A stretch of 64,000 nt of DNA from Filosporella fistucella. Its lineage: Eukaryota; Ascomycota; Leotiomycetes; Helotiales. The DNA is taken from assembly GCA_030077755.1 (NCBI GenBank), contig JAQJZZ010000004.1:1116001-1180000 (forward strand), given 5' to 3'. This document shows positions 1 to 11,358 of the stretch, in pieces. Under the pieces are notes generated by a model, which saw nothing but the letters and a program-made list of their open reading frames with translations, was not told the origin of the DNA and searched no databases. The position numbers and the translations under genes are program-made. Numbering within the stretch: the first letter of the stretch is position 1; every line of letters begins with the position of its first letter.

Positions 1-264
1 AGAAAGAAGTTGAATATGTTGGAGCTATGGTTTTGAGTTTCGTCAGTCGGCCTTGCGACCGCCGATGGTTCGTATTGTCGTCCACCAGCACAATGCTAAG
101 GGCAGCGGAAGGGTCCCGCTTGCAGGGGTTAATGGCGCTATTCGGTATTGTGTCAGCCTCACTTTGCATCTCTTCAGGGTAACCTCAATACTTGCTGCAA
201 CTTCAACCACCTCTCTATTGTCCGACAATAGCAAATGCCAACGCAAGGATTTATCGGAAGAATA

Positions 265-1660
265 ATGGCAACTCAGTTAGTAACATTGCCAGATATCGAA
301 AGACTTAGCGCCAATGTTATTCGAATTTTGGGAGGAAATCCAGGAAAAGTGAGTCTGCACGTGCTTCTTGCATCCCGTCTTGATTTCCACTCCCCTTTCT
401 GCCGCTGGGGCTTTTACCAGATGATGATCTTCACTTGAGCAAGAATTTTCTTCGGTGTTTTCATCAAGTGGCCTTGATGATTGCTTGATGCAACAATCAG
501 GTCGGTGCAAATTAAAATCTACTTGTGTATAAGTAAAGATTGTAGTTTGTACCATTCTAAAGATGCCGAGGCAGTGGACAACACATAGCCGGAAAGCATA
601 TGTGCCTCCATTTCCAAGCAGAAATCGAGGCCCAACAGGCGCATCCATTTGCCATGTTACTCTATGATATTCCATCTTTGTTCACTTCTTTCCCTCACAA
701 CCTATTGATACGTAGCCTGTCATTCGCGGCATTTGCGCGAGCTGATGCACATTAATAAACACCTATGAATCGCACTCATTCCTATTACCAACCCCGAGTT
801 ATCTTGCGCTGATATGAATTACAGTTTACTCTTCAAGGTGATTATTTTGCCGTGAGTCTCTGGTTGCCCTGACACATTATAAAGGCACCAACACCTACCT
901 GGTTGGCACAGGAACACAACGACTTCTGATTGACACTGGGGAGGGCAGGCCAGCATGGATTGCTTTGTTGAAAGATACTCTCCGAAAAGAGAACGCAGTC
1001 GTTAGCAAAGCTATTATTACTCATTGGCATCATGATCATGTAGGAGGAATCAAGCAATTGCTGGAATTCTCCCCTGAGACACATATTTTCAAGAACCAAC
1101 CCAGTGACCGCCAAGAAAACATTGCAGATGGCCAGAAGTTCACAGTAGATGGTGTTACATTACGGGCAGTCTTTTCTCCAGGGCATACCCAGGATCACAT
1201 GTCTCTCGTGCTTGAAGAGGAAGACGCTATGTTTACCGGCGATAATGTTCTTGGGCATGGCACAGCTGTTTTCGAGGACCTCCTGACATATCTTAATAGT
1301 CTTGAGAAAATGAGGGGATTATTCCATGGACGCGCATATCCAGGACACGGACCTGTTCTTGATGACGGGCCAGCCAAGATTCTGGAATACATCCGGCACA
1401 GAAAGCAGCGCGAGGATCAGGTTGTTCAGGTTTTGAAGTCAAAAAAGTCTGCACCGAAAGTTGAGGCGCAAGGAGGCGATCCAGATGACTGGACTTCGAT
1501 GGAGATTGTGAAGATCATATACAAAGACGTGCCGGAGAATCTGCACCTTTCTGCCAATGGCGGCGTCCTCCAGGTTCTCCGAAAGCTCAAGGCAGAGGAA
1601 AAAGTCTTTGAGGATTCTAGGACAGAGAGGTGGAGAATCAACAGCCGTGCGGCTTTGTGA
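265..1660 (+). CDS. LACTB2-like metallo-beta-lactamase-fold hydrolase, 290 aa
   Basis: Three exons, 265-348, 825-837 and 885-1660, join in frame to 290 codons, close to the ~288 aa usual for LACTB2 (a single-strand endoribonuclease in animals; fungal copies are also annotated as lactamase-like hydrolases, including ones in polyketide clusters). The metal-binding motif T-H-W-H-H-D-H-V-G-G is visible with H79, H81, D83 and H84, and later metal-ligand segments (GHT, FTGDNVLG, PGHG) are present. Exon 2 is only 13 bases and supplies F-T-L-Q-G, giving the conserved run NPGKFTLQGTNTYLVG. Intron 1 is 476 bases, about ten times the local norm; intron 2 is 47. An in-frame ATG at 235 would add ten residues; I prefer 265 because relatives begin MATQL. 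No polyketide genes lie nearby, so a housekeeping role is likelier. Confidence 0.9.
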
Positions 1661-3370
1661 TTGAATGACTTGCCGGTTGGATTGATAGTGTGAGGTTCAA
1701 TCTGCGTTGAGACAATACTGCCAAGTGTGGAAATTATAAGAAGTAATAGCGACATGTTGTACTTGATGTTCTGGCAGTATCGTGGAAATTAGCCAACGAC
1801 GTGGAGGCTTAGCTTGGCACTTAAGATATCGCGAGGTTATCCAAGTAACAATGCCATCACTGCAAGCTGTTTTCAAAATAGTCTGAAATCACTTGGTCAA
1901 GTAGGACATGTTCGTACAGAAGTTGAGTGTGATACGAAGTGAACTTCCATTCTCCCTGCGTTCTTGCCCACAGCATCGCCACCGCCGCCTCGGAACCGAT
2001 ACCAAGATGCGTTTATTGATGATTAGGTTGGTAGATTCAGAGGAATTCCACACGCCGTGTAACCAGAGGATGATTAAACATCCATGGTTGGACGGCAAAC
2101 TCGATCACGAGGTTTGTTGCAATCTGCCACTGTGTTCTTTGGCTAGAAGATTTAAACCGATTGGATTGTTTTTCTTTCTCTGTTCTCTCTTCGCAGATCC
2201 GGTAAATTTTGGCACCCGGAAATGGCGCCTTTCCAAACACGCAACCTCTTGCAGTTTGACACTTGCCACAGACATGCACGGATGCGGGGGGAACAGGGAC
2301 GGGTATCAACAATCACCAGCACATCTGAACCCGAACGAGACTGAGTATGAGGGTGAGGATGGGCGGCAATGCAAGCACCACCCCATTCATGAGACAAATA
2401 TGGTACTGATACTGATAGTAGTAGTGGGGATACGGCCAAGCCAAGCACTTCCATTTTTGCTAAGCCCACTACTGCACCCCTTGAGCAGCGTGGACATAGA
2501 GCCTTGTGTACTAGTAGAGTACGATGCGGTGTGGGAGATGGAAGGGAGAGTGCAGGTAGTTTGGTATTACGGTTGGGATTGCTGAAGATGATGTTGCGCT
2601 ATTGGTAGCTCGGTTCGGTCTTTAGGTAGTTTCTTTGGCAGAGCAAATGGTGAATGCAATTGGAAATAAAATACCATGGCATGAGGCCATCAATACCGCC
2701 CTTCTAGTAAGCTCGCAGCTCGCCAAAAGAACGGACATTTAAAGAACCAAGATTGCTCTGACGTTTAATCATCACGAGGCACTAGACACATACTCTGTAG
2801 ACTCGACAGGTACTCGTACATAGATATGCATGTACATCCGGAGAGTCTTTCCGTTCCACATGCCATTTCTCTTTTCGCGCTTGGATGCAAAAAGTCCAGT
2901 CTATTGCAGTTCGAGCGGAGTCCAATACTCCCTTATGCGCAAGTCCCATCGACCACGGCAGTCGAATCGCGGGTTATGTTTTCATGTAGCTACGGGTACG
3001 GGGCAGGGCAAGGCTGGCATGGATGATACCTTAGTATCAGAAGATTTGGCCTGGGAATCGGCCGATGTGTTGTTCTATTTCGTTTCGGGATCGCTGGAAG
3101 AGAAACTTGACGGTGAGAGAAAACGAGGAAAGATTGGCGTTGGCGTCATCTGAATCCTGTGACTCTCGACAGCATGGTCTGAGGTAGGTAGGGAGGTAGG
3201 TAAGGTAAGGATGGTAAAGGTTCTTGCATTCATGCATTCATTGGCGGCGCTCTGGGCAATTAAGGGAGAGTGAGAGGAAAGAGACGAAGGCCGACCAGGC
3301 AAGAGACAGAGGAGGAGGAAGAGGTAAGTACTTCGAAGTACTACGTAAGCAGAATAGTAGGTAAGTAAGA

Positions 3371-3426
3371 AGATTCAGCTCAGCTCAGCTCAGCTCAGGT
3401 AAGGTAAGAGTAGGTAAGGTAGGTAG
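3371..3426. repeat. (CAGCT)n pentanucleotide run followed by GGTAA-type tract
   Basis: The unit CAGCT occurs about four times in tandem at 3377-3397 and runs straight into AGGTAAGGTA-like sequence. It is a short microsatellite in the spacer, with no coding potential. Confidence 0.8.
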
Positions 3427-3501
3427 GCATGTGCTTGGGAAACCACGGAGAGATACCAACCATACCTTATTTACCTACCTACGGATGAACGGCCAACAAC
3501 A

Positions 3502-3538
3502 CATGAAGATGGGGATGAAGATGAAGATGAAGATGAGA
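3502..3538 (+). repeat. GATGAA-type microsatellite
   Basis: An imperfect run of GATGAA/GATGGG units lies in the spacer between CTACCTAC tracts. Confidence 0.75.
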
Positions 3539-5033
3539 GGTGATAAATACAGTACCTACCTATCTACCTACCTAATTGCTTTGCTACTATGTACAGAATT
3601 CTGCCATCCCTGCTCGGCTCATCGAAACTGGCAATTATTCAGCACCATACCATCATCAGGTGAGGTCCTTCGAGCACAAGCACCAGCATCAGAGTGGGAT
3701 GGGGGATGGGATGGGATGGATGAGATGAGATGAGTTTGGAAACACTCAGCGACGCAACCTCGCAGGATGAAGCTCCTTTGGACCTAGACCAGACGTTCCG
3801 ATATTCGGTGTCGGGTGACCTCGCGTTGTTCTTGGAGTAAAGTTCAGTATACATATAGGTAGGGTATCAGGCAGTCGGAGATCATCTGAAAAAAAATGAG
3901 GGCATTCCCAGGATGCACACACAGTCCACGACTTCCGAACTTTCCGGCATCCAAGTCACCGCATTTTCCATGCAATTGTCTGTGGCGTGATGCCGATACT
4001 GCTGTATCCCACCTTTCGCCCTTGCAAATCCACATGCACATGGGATACTCGCATCAGCGCGGCATGGGCATGGGCATGGGAAAGTCAGCGTTATCAATAA
4101 TGTCAAGACTGTTACCGAGGAAAGTAAGTAAAGTAAGTAATGTAGAAGTAGGTAGGTAAGGTAAGGTAGCCATATTTCCAGCCACTTAAAACGTCCTGCC
4201 AGATGACACCAAGTGCGATCTCTGCCGTGTTTTACGATTTCGATGACCGCCCATTCCAGGCTTGGTAGACTACAAGCACAAGTACAAGTGCAAGTTGCCA
4301 CGACTCGGCTCCTTCAGCCTTGCCCGATCCGGGGACAATCAAAATAACAGAAGTACAGATTATTACCAATATATTAGGTATATGGTAGATAGATTATCAT
4401 ACTTAAAATAATAAGGTAAACAAATAGCACTACTTCCATTAATAATATTCCTGTCCGTCAGCACACCTACCTGCCTTTCTACGCACATGCGCATGCACGT
4501 ACAAACAACAGAACACCCATACATACACCCACACCCACCACTATGCATTGAACGAATCGAATTCTGCCTCTCCTCGCCGGATGGAACTCCTTCTGCTGCT
4601 TGGAACCAACCATGTGCTCACTTGGAAACATCCTCGACCGCTTCGCTGACGGAAAGCCTTTCACCTTTTCGATGTTTTGTTACTCGGAATGGGATAGCTG
4701 CTCTGGTAGTCTGCACCAAGCCCTGGCACACCGGTGTTTGACTGTTAATGTCTTGACCGGCGGGTTTGACTCAGACTTGCTCCGTAGATTATTGTGCCTT
4801 TTCCCAAAATCTGCATAGCATCACCTACCTATCGTCAGTGCCTTCCTTGCATGAGGTGCCGTGCTTCCACCTCCAGCCAGCAATCCGACGTCTTTGCTCC
4901 AGGGCGAAATTCGGCCGGAGTTAAACAACGGACAGCTCGGAATGTGTGAGTAAGTAAGAAAGCAAGAGGTATAAACGTCATTTCCCTTTTACACTGTTAT
5001 GTTATATCTTTGTTTGTAACCCACTGCCATCTG

Positions 5034-5047
5034 GTATATATACATAA
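5034..5047 (+). promoter_or_regulatory. TATA-like element upstream of the YTP1-type gene
   Basis: TATATATACATAAA lies about 145 bases before the ATG at 5191 and is the best TATA-like element near this start. The transcription start has not been measured. Confidence 0.4.
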
Positions 5048-5190
5048 AGCCTCCATCGCTGGGCTCGTAGGTCACTTTCTGAGCCCGGACTACCTATCCC
5101 CAACCCAAAAGCATCACATATCTTGGGTCCCTTCCGGCGACTCTTTGTGCGTATTTTCTACAGGCGTTTCTTTCCATTCCTATCTCCTTG

Positions 5191-7101
5191 ATGCAGCGTC
5201 TGAAACTCCATTTCGTGTTTTCCGCTGGTGTGGTACTGCTCGGACTCATCTCCGTAGCAGTCGCACATGGCCATGATGGAGAGAATGGCATGGACATGGA
5301 CATGAGCGCCTCTTCAATCCCCAGACCTACCATACTGTCTTCTACAGTTGCCGCCGATCCGAAGACCTACTTCCACTATGGCGGAGGACTGTTGTCGGCG
5401 CATATCTTCTTGATGACAATCGGGTGGGCATTTGTGCTGCCAATAGGTAGGTAAACCACCAGAGAATACTTGACAAGAAAAAAGTGCTAAGTCTCCTAGG
5501 CGTTATGTTATCTATTGTGCGCTCGAGATTTACCCTCCCCATCCAATTTGTCTTCCTAGCCATAAATGCGGTCGGAGTGTTCTTGATCACCATCTATAAT
5601 GCCAGCACCCCGGACTTATATCCCAACAATGCACATCATAAAATTGGGTGGCTCTTGACCTGGATGGTGAGCGCGCAAGTTGTGATGGGTATTATCTGCG
5701 CATATGCAGGTCGAAAAAAGGAGAATGAGCGGGGCATGTTTATGCCAGTATCGACGGAAGCTATCGCGGAACACTTGCGCTTGCATGAGCGAAGACAGGA
5801 TGCTGTTTACCGCTTTTCTAATGACAGTGGCCAAGGAACAGAACCAAATACCGAGTCGTTGAGAAGCCAATCCATTTCAAGCATCAGTTCAAACCTTCCA
5901 AATGTTCGACAAGAGCACGAAGATGCAGAAAACGAAGATGAAGAAAAGTATGGATTGATGGGAAGAAATAGCATGGATAGCTATCTGAAGAGTAAGATAC
6001 CAGGCCTACTGTCTTCAAAGATCTTGCAAGTACTTCGATTTGTGTACCTTGCTATTGACCGATTGATATTGATGCTGGGTTTCCTTGGCATAGTAACTGG
6101 TCTCGTCACATATGGTGGATTTTTTGTAAGTTTGATTTTCTGTAATTTGCGCGAAAGATGGCTGATTCGGTACATAAGATGGGAGACCGGATATTCAGTG
6201 GTTTAGCTCATCATATCAAAGGAGGTATTTTCATGTGGTATGGAATTTTGACTCTGGGGCGTTGGGCAGGATGCTTTGCGGACATTGGGTGGGCTTGGAA
6301 CATCAAACGATTAAAGTCCCGGGCACCAACTGCAGAATTTGTGGAAAGCTTCCTGATTTTTTTCTATGGCTCTACCAATGTCTTCCTCGAGCATTTGAAT
6401 GCCTGGGGCAAAGCATGGAGTGCACAGGACCTTGAACATATATCCATTACCGTCATGTTCTTTGGCGGTGGTCTGGTAAGTTGGACAGCATTGACGAATT
6501 TTACTATACTAATAGAGCATAGTGTGGGATGCTCATTGAATCGAGAAGAATACGAGATATGTTAAACGGAACAAGACATGATCAACAGGAGGCTACTGGT
6601 TTAGAAGAGCCGAAGAGTTACCCGTTTTCGATGAATCCGCTCCCGGCATTGATCGTGCTGCTATTGGGGTTGATGATGAGTTCACACCACCAAGACTCCA
6701 TGGTCTCAACTATGATCCATAAGCAATGGGGGAATCTGCTTGTCGGCGCAGCATTCTCACGAGCCACAACTTACATTATCTTTTACCTATCACCCCCTAC
6801 CTCGAGACTTCCAGGTAGACCGCCAACCGAGCTAATCACTGCGTTCTGCTTGATGGCAGGTGGCATGATTTTTATGGCCAGTGTAAGAGAATATTTTCTG
6901 TAACCTTCCAGTTCTCACTAAGAATTCCAGGCTCGCGACACTACCATGGCCATGGAGAGCAAAGGTCTGGATGCTATGTTCATGTTCACAGTGTCCATGG
7001 GAGTTATAACTTTCTCAATGGCGTGGATCATCACCGTGATAGCCATCAAGGGTGCAGCAGCACGGAAAGAAAACAGAATGACAGATCATGAGGTTGCTTG
7101 A
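5191..7101 (+). CDS. YTP1-type multi-pass membrane protein, 569 aa
   Basis: Five exons, 5191-5446, 5500-6125, 6179-6475, 6523-6882 and 6931-7101, join to 570 codons including the stop. The introns are 53, 53, 47, 48 and bear CTAA, CTGAT, TACTAAT and CACTAAG branch sites. The product has a signal peptide (about residues 1-25), a His/Asp/Met-rich luminal stretch (HGHDGENGMDMDM), an N-terminal cytochrome b561/DUF2427-like membrane half (FHYGGGLLSAH, NAHHKIGWLLTW), a charged cytosolic linker, then the Ytp1 C-terminal half with the typical GLAHHIKGGIFMWYG and LGRWAGCFADIGWAWN. Yeast Ytp1 has no firm function; the histidines and the b561-like half suggest membrane redox or metal handling, which is inference. 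ATG 5191 is the first in frame. Exon 3 could start at 6158, but the intron would be only 32 bases. Confidence 0.9.
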
Positions 7102-7423
7102 TGCAGATCTACAAGGAGTAGAGGTCATGATATCCCAAAGAATCCCAGAGATGGCATTATGATTTTTGTAGTTTGTAAATATTGGCATTACAGGCGCTGG
7201 AAGATACCACCTTGAACGTTTCGTACAATACTTAGACTTAATGCTAATATCTTTACACCACTGCAGAGTCATTTGGAGTTCTGGAGAACTAGTGGGGCCA
7301 CGATATGTGGGAACATGCATATTATGTGTCTTCGCCAAATTGTCCCACATACCCATGCTAACAGCTTGATAGTAATTCTGAGCCCGCAATAACCCTGTTT
7401 TTGACACTCTGTTGTTCAGACCA
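7102..7423. other. Spacer between YTP1-type gene and tRNA-Ser
   Basis: About 320 bases, presumably the 3' untranslated region of the YTP1-type gene and the 5' flank of the tRNA. I see no open reading frame with recognisable content. Confidence 0.6.
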
Positions 7424-7520
7424 GTCGCGATGCCAGAGTGGTTAATGGGTAAGACTTGAATGCTTCTGCATTAGTTATCTTATGGCTTCGGCCGCGCAAG
7501 TTCGAACCTTGTTCGCGACG
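7424..7520 (+). tRNA. tRNA-Ser (anticodon UGA) with a 16-base intron
   Basis: A full class II cloverleaf can be drawn. The acceptor stem GTCGCGA (7424-7430) pairs with TCGCGAC (7513-7519), followed by discriminator G7520. The D stem is CCA/TGG; the anticodon stem TAAGA (7450-7454) pairs with TCTTA (7478-7482); the variable arm is GGC-TTCG-GCC; the T arm is GCAAG-TTCGAAC-CTTGT. The anticodon TGA is at 7457-7459. The long variable arm and anticodon fit serine. The intron (7461-7476) sits at the canonical place after base 37, and its AATGC/GCATT pairing with the anticodon region gives the expected splicing helix. Confidence 0.93.
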
Positions 7521-7879
7521 TACAATTTTTTGTGGTATATTTCAGAATAAAAACGGTTCTTTTGCTCCAGTAGACTTAGCTGTCTTTGCCCCTAGAGCTG
7601 TGAAGGCATTTTTAGCCTTAGAGGGCTTAAGATCACTATTGTGGAGTGGGCTGCTGCTGATACTCGGGCCTAGGGGCTTAAGCGAGCTTGTTCCATGGAG
7701 AAGTAGCCTCATAATTACAGCCCTACCAGAGCAGCGACTAAAGACCTGTCTACGTGGATGCATAGGACAACGGCTGATATACAGGATCGAATCTACCTGT
7801 AATTGCTCAAAGATTCAATTTGACATATATACAATGTAGGACCATTCTAGATACACGCTGTGCAGACCAAATAACTTCT
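7521..7879. other. Spacer downstream of tRNA-Ser, possible insertion relic
   Basis: This tract differs in character from its flanks. It carries GGGCTTAAG twice (about 7623 and 7674) and an inverted pair GCCCCTAG/CTAGGGGC. An open frame runs across it and through the tRNA without recognisable motifs. Retroelement debris next to a tRNA gene is possible but unproven. Confidence 0.3.
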
Positions 7880-9406
7880 CTATTGGTCGTCAATGACGTG
7901 CAAATACTTCTTTTCCTCCCTCTTCTCACGCTCTGTAGCAGGCGGTAGGTCGTAGAATGCAGCACTGCGATAGCCTTGCTATAGATTTGTCAGTAAGCGG
8001 GTCAGAGTGCTAGAGAAAAATCTGAATCCTACCAAGTAATGGAATGTAAGGCTGCTGATATCTGCGGGCTCGATGCCAAGATCTTTGAAAGTTTTTGCAG
8101 TTGGGTCAATTTTCTGGTCAATGAATTCTCGTTCGACTTCGTCAGCGGAGAGAACAGGCCACCAAAGGGCTTTGTTCAGAAGGCCAGCGAATGGCTTCAA
8201 GACAGCTTTAGGGACATTGACATGGCGTCGGTGTTTGACAATTTCTTTGTCTACTAAGGCCGCGATCTCAGCAGTTGAGTAATTCTTCGGGCCGTAGAGC
8301 TCATAGGTATGCTCAGCAGTAGTGTCATCTAGGCACATTTTCTCAAGGGCCTCGCCAACGTCGATAGCCTGGAGTGCTATTAGCCAATAGTAGTCATAAA
8401 TTGCTTCAGATCTTACATGAACTGGCCAGAATCGCTCTTGCATATGGTTTGAGGTGAAAAGATTGGTTACACCAGCAAGCTTGTGAAGTAGACGATCCTC
8501 GAATCCAAAAAGGGGAGCTGGTCTGACGATAGTAGTCTCTGGGAATATGCTACGAACCACTTGCTCTCCACGCGCCTACACATGTTAGAATTTTACCAAT
8601 AAAACGAACGATATACTGACCTTGGTCCTGAAGAACTCAGAGGGAGAGTTGAGGTCTGCATTGTATGATGATACATGAATGAACCGGTCAACATCGTATT
8701 TTGCGACAGCTTCAGCGATACGCTCAGCACCTTCAACGTGAACATCCTCTAGATCAAAGTTTCTCCAGGTGTCAGCATGTCATGACAAGATGGTAAAGTT
8801 CTTCTTACTTGGTAGGATACATCCGGCCGACCAAATTGTAAACAACATCAGAGTGTCTGACACTCTCTTCTAAAGATTGTGTATTTCGGAGATCATATTC
8901 CTGGATATCCCGATTAGCACATATATCTTGCGAAGTGGGTATGTATATACCATGAATATGACTCTGCCCAAATCACCGGACACCTTCAAATGTCGCTTCG
9001 CCATCTCCTCTCGAAAGGGTACAATGACCGTACATCCTTGCCTGGCTGCTCCCCAAAATCAGTCAATGAAGCTTGAAATTTATAGCACCTTCGACGCACC
9101 GAGCCTGTTGACAATATAACGCCCGAGAAATCCAGTAGCGCCGAAAACTGTAACAGTATGTCCTATTGTTCCAGTCAGCCCTTGCTCATTCATTGTCGCC
9201 TTCCGTGTTTACCCCCAAGAGAAGATCTATAACACACAAAGTTAGTAGGATCTCAATTGACCTGCTGGGCAGAGTACTGACCTGCCACCTTGGGTTCGAA
9301 TGATCGGCTTTCCAGTCCTGGTGATCGTGATGTCGGATATGTGCCGCCTGATGGGTGAATTGACGACGCTCTTTCGCGCCTGCACGGCCGTCCGGAGACT
9401 GATCAT
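7880..9406 (-). CDS. nuo-40: NADH:ubiquinone oxidoreductase 40 kDa subunit (NDUFA9 family), 374 aa
   Basis: An accessory subunit of mitochondrial complex I with an atypical short-chain dehydrogenase fold. Reading leftwards, the exons are 9406-9282, 9226-9213, 9162-9100, 9045-8951, 8900-8809, 8762-8621, 8575-8417, 8368-8033 and 7978-7880; all phases agree and the sum is 375 codons, matching the ~375 aa of the Neurospora subunit as I recall it. The N-terminus (MISLRTAVQARKS, then RRHIS) looks like a mitochondrial presequence. The Rossmann nucleotide-binding motif is FGATGFLGRYIV. Exon 2 is only 14 bases and completes GGRSSLGGHTV. Start 9406 was chosen because it begins the presequence; in-frame ATGs farther upstream (to 9583) exist. 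It is divergent from RPN9 with a 414-base shared upstream region. Confidence 0.92.
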
Positions 9407-9820
9407 ACTCGACGGACTGCAGGACTTCTGCATATTTGCGGTTGTACTCAAAATCAATTGAGGGTATTGGGCAATGGTCTTAGAGCGTGGTTGACCCGTC
9501 GTCAAAAGACCCCAGTCAGTTTGGCGGCATTCTGATGGTGGAAGGCCGCTAGCGCAAAATACTGTAGAGCTCCAAGGCACCATTGTAGCCGCGTCGTACC
9601 TGGAAAGCCAACACCAAACGTTAAGAAGTCTTATTCTCTACGAATTCCATCAACCTTTCCACACTGCCTACTCGAGCTCGGAGTAAAGTGATCCAGCTCT
9701 GCCGACTCTCATATTCGCGCCAGCAGGATTTCTTTGGGCGAATCTACACCATTCCTCTGTGCTCAGGACGCCCGCCATTTCCTTTTTCAATCCAAACTCC
9801 CTCATATCAGTTAGCCCATC
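9407..9820. promoter_or_regulatory. Bidirectional upstream region of nuo-40 and RPN9
   Basis: About 410 bases separate the two divergent start codons, so both promoters must lie here. I see no clear TATA box. The open frame upstream of the nuo-40 start belongs to its leader in this model. Confidence 0.5.
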
Positions 9821-11012
9821 ATGAACGTGGATACGATACAAGACTTCCTTGGGAGTGAGCGCGACTCGGCGCCTGATGATCTGCAGCACTTCTTCCTCTC
9901 TTTTGAGGACCTTTGGGAGAGGAAGCTATGGCACCAATTGACCGACACCTTGATCGAGTTCTTCAATCACAAAGAGAGCGATCACCAACGACTACCCATC
10001 TACAAGACATTCATTCTCACCTTCGCCGATAAAATCAACCAGCTCAAACTTGTTACTTTGGCTCTGAGTGCCGCAGACCAGTGCAAAGGTATGTCAAGGC
10101 TGTACCATGAGAAGGTATCATTGCTTACAATATATAGATAGTCAAGAGCGACTGTCTTTCTTAACAGCTGTGGCAAACAAGGTCAATAATCCCAACTCGC
10201 AAGATGCATATGTTTATGCGACTGTCGCTGTAGCAAAAGTCAAGCTGGAGTTGAAGGATCTGGACGGTGCGAGGAAAGACCTAGACAGATCAGAGAAGAT
10301 CTTAGACGGGTTCGATTCAGTCGAGACTATTGTCCATGCTGCCTTCTACAAAGCAAATGCCGAGTATTTCCAATCAAAACTGGAATTTGCGTCTTATTAC
10401 CGGAACGCCTTGCTTTACCTGGCCTGTATCGACTTGAACGAAATATCATCTGCGGAGCGAAAGAGCAGAGCCTATGATCTGGCCATCGCTGCATTGGTTT
10501 CGGATACCATCTATAACTTTGGGGAGCTTCTTCTGCACCCTATCCTGGAAGCCCTGAAAAGGGATGATACATGGCTGTATGATTTGCTCTTCGCATTCAA
10601 TCGTGGAGATTTGGCTGCATACGATGTTTTGGCAGGCCACATTTCCTCGAACGCTCTTCTCAAGGAGCACCAGGATGGTTTGAGACAAAAGATATACCTC
10701 GCAGCTCTGACTGAGGCCGTATTCCGAAGAAACCCACAAGATCGTGCTATGCCATTCCATGTTATTGCGCAGGAGACGAAAGTCAAGCCTGACGAAATTG
10801 AGCATTTGATCATGAAGGCGTTGAGTTTAGGATTGTTGAGGGGCAGCATTGATCAAGTCGATGAGATTGCACGTATCAACTGGGTACAACCTAAGGTCCT
10901 TGATATGACACAGATCAGCAGCATGCGTGGCCGACTCGAAGACTGGGATTCGAATGTCAACTCTTTGGGCAATTGGATCGAATCGAAGGGACAGGATGTT
11001 TGGGCTGCTTGA
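9821..11012 (+). CDS. RPN9: 26S proteasome lid subunit RPN9 (PSMD13), 380 aa
   Basis: A non-catalytic lid subunit of the 19S regulatory particle, acting in the nucleus and cytosol. Two exons, 9821-10088 and 10138-11012, are joined by a 49-base intron that splits the codon for D90. The protein has the helical-repeat N-terminal half typical of Rpn9 (FFLSFEDLWERKLWHQLTD) and a C-terminal PCI domain (about residues 190-350), ending in the winged-helix segment around DEIEHLIMKALSLGLLRG and GRLEDWDSNV. Length fits the family (yeast 393, human 376). ATG 9821 is the only sensible start. It is divergent from nuo-40 and convergent with GAA1. Confidence 0.94.
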
Positions 11013-11358
11013 ACTTGGATGGCATGGCGTCTGGACTTTGCGACTGACACTGGGATGTACAATAGCACTTTACACACGAGGCATGATATTTACAGTTCAC
11101 TTCTGAGATACCTCAGCTAATCGGTTGAACTCATGCCAAAAATGAAAAGCAGTTAATGAACATCGTGTGCTATTTTAAGTTATACCCAAAGTTTAGTTGT
11201 TTTGCATGGGATAAAAGTTGGCTTTGGGATATTCCTCAGTACTAATGCATGGCGGCGTGGTGTTACCTTAGTTGACGCGGAATAAATGTAGACAATACTT
11301 CACAAATCATCCTAGGCATAGGCGCATGAACTCTATTCAACTAAAATTTATCTGCTTC
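11013..11358. other. Convergent spacer RPN9/GAA1
   Basis: About 350 bases between two stop codons, containing the 3' untranslated regions of both genes. No further gene is seen. Confidence 0.6.

Larger units (their letters stand above)
1661..5190. other. 3.5 kb intergenic spacer rich in simple repeats
   Basis: No recognisable gene. It separates two same-strand genes and presumably holds the 3' end of the LACTB2-like gene and the long promoter of the YTP1-like gene. It contains GGTA/TACC tracts (about 3181-3212, 3400-3426, 3470-3575, 4125-4170), a GATGAA-type tract, a (CAGCT)n run and a perfect 16-base palindrome. The only long open frame, 1908-2585, lacks recognisable motifs and overlaps open frames on the other strand. 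Confidence 0.7.

Noticed and set aside
1908..2585. 225-codon open frame in the spacer after the LACTB2-like gene
   Set aside because: ATG-started but no family motif, odd composition, and the opposite strand is also open over the same bases; likely a stop-poor stretch by chance.
6126..6157. 32-base intron in the YTP1-type gene (exon start at 6158)
   Set aside because: Too short for splicing and lacks a branch site; the 53-base intron ending at 6178 has CTGAT and better matches relatives.
7456..7839. 127-codon open frame downstream of tRNA-Ser
   Set aside because: It begins inside the tRNA and shows no recognisable domain.
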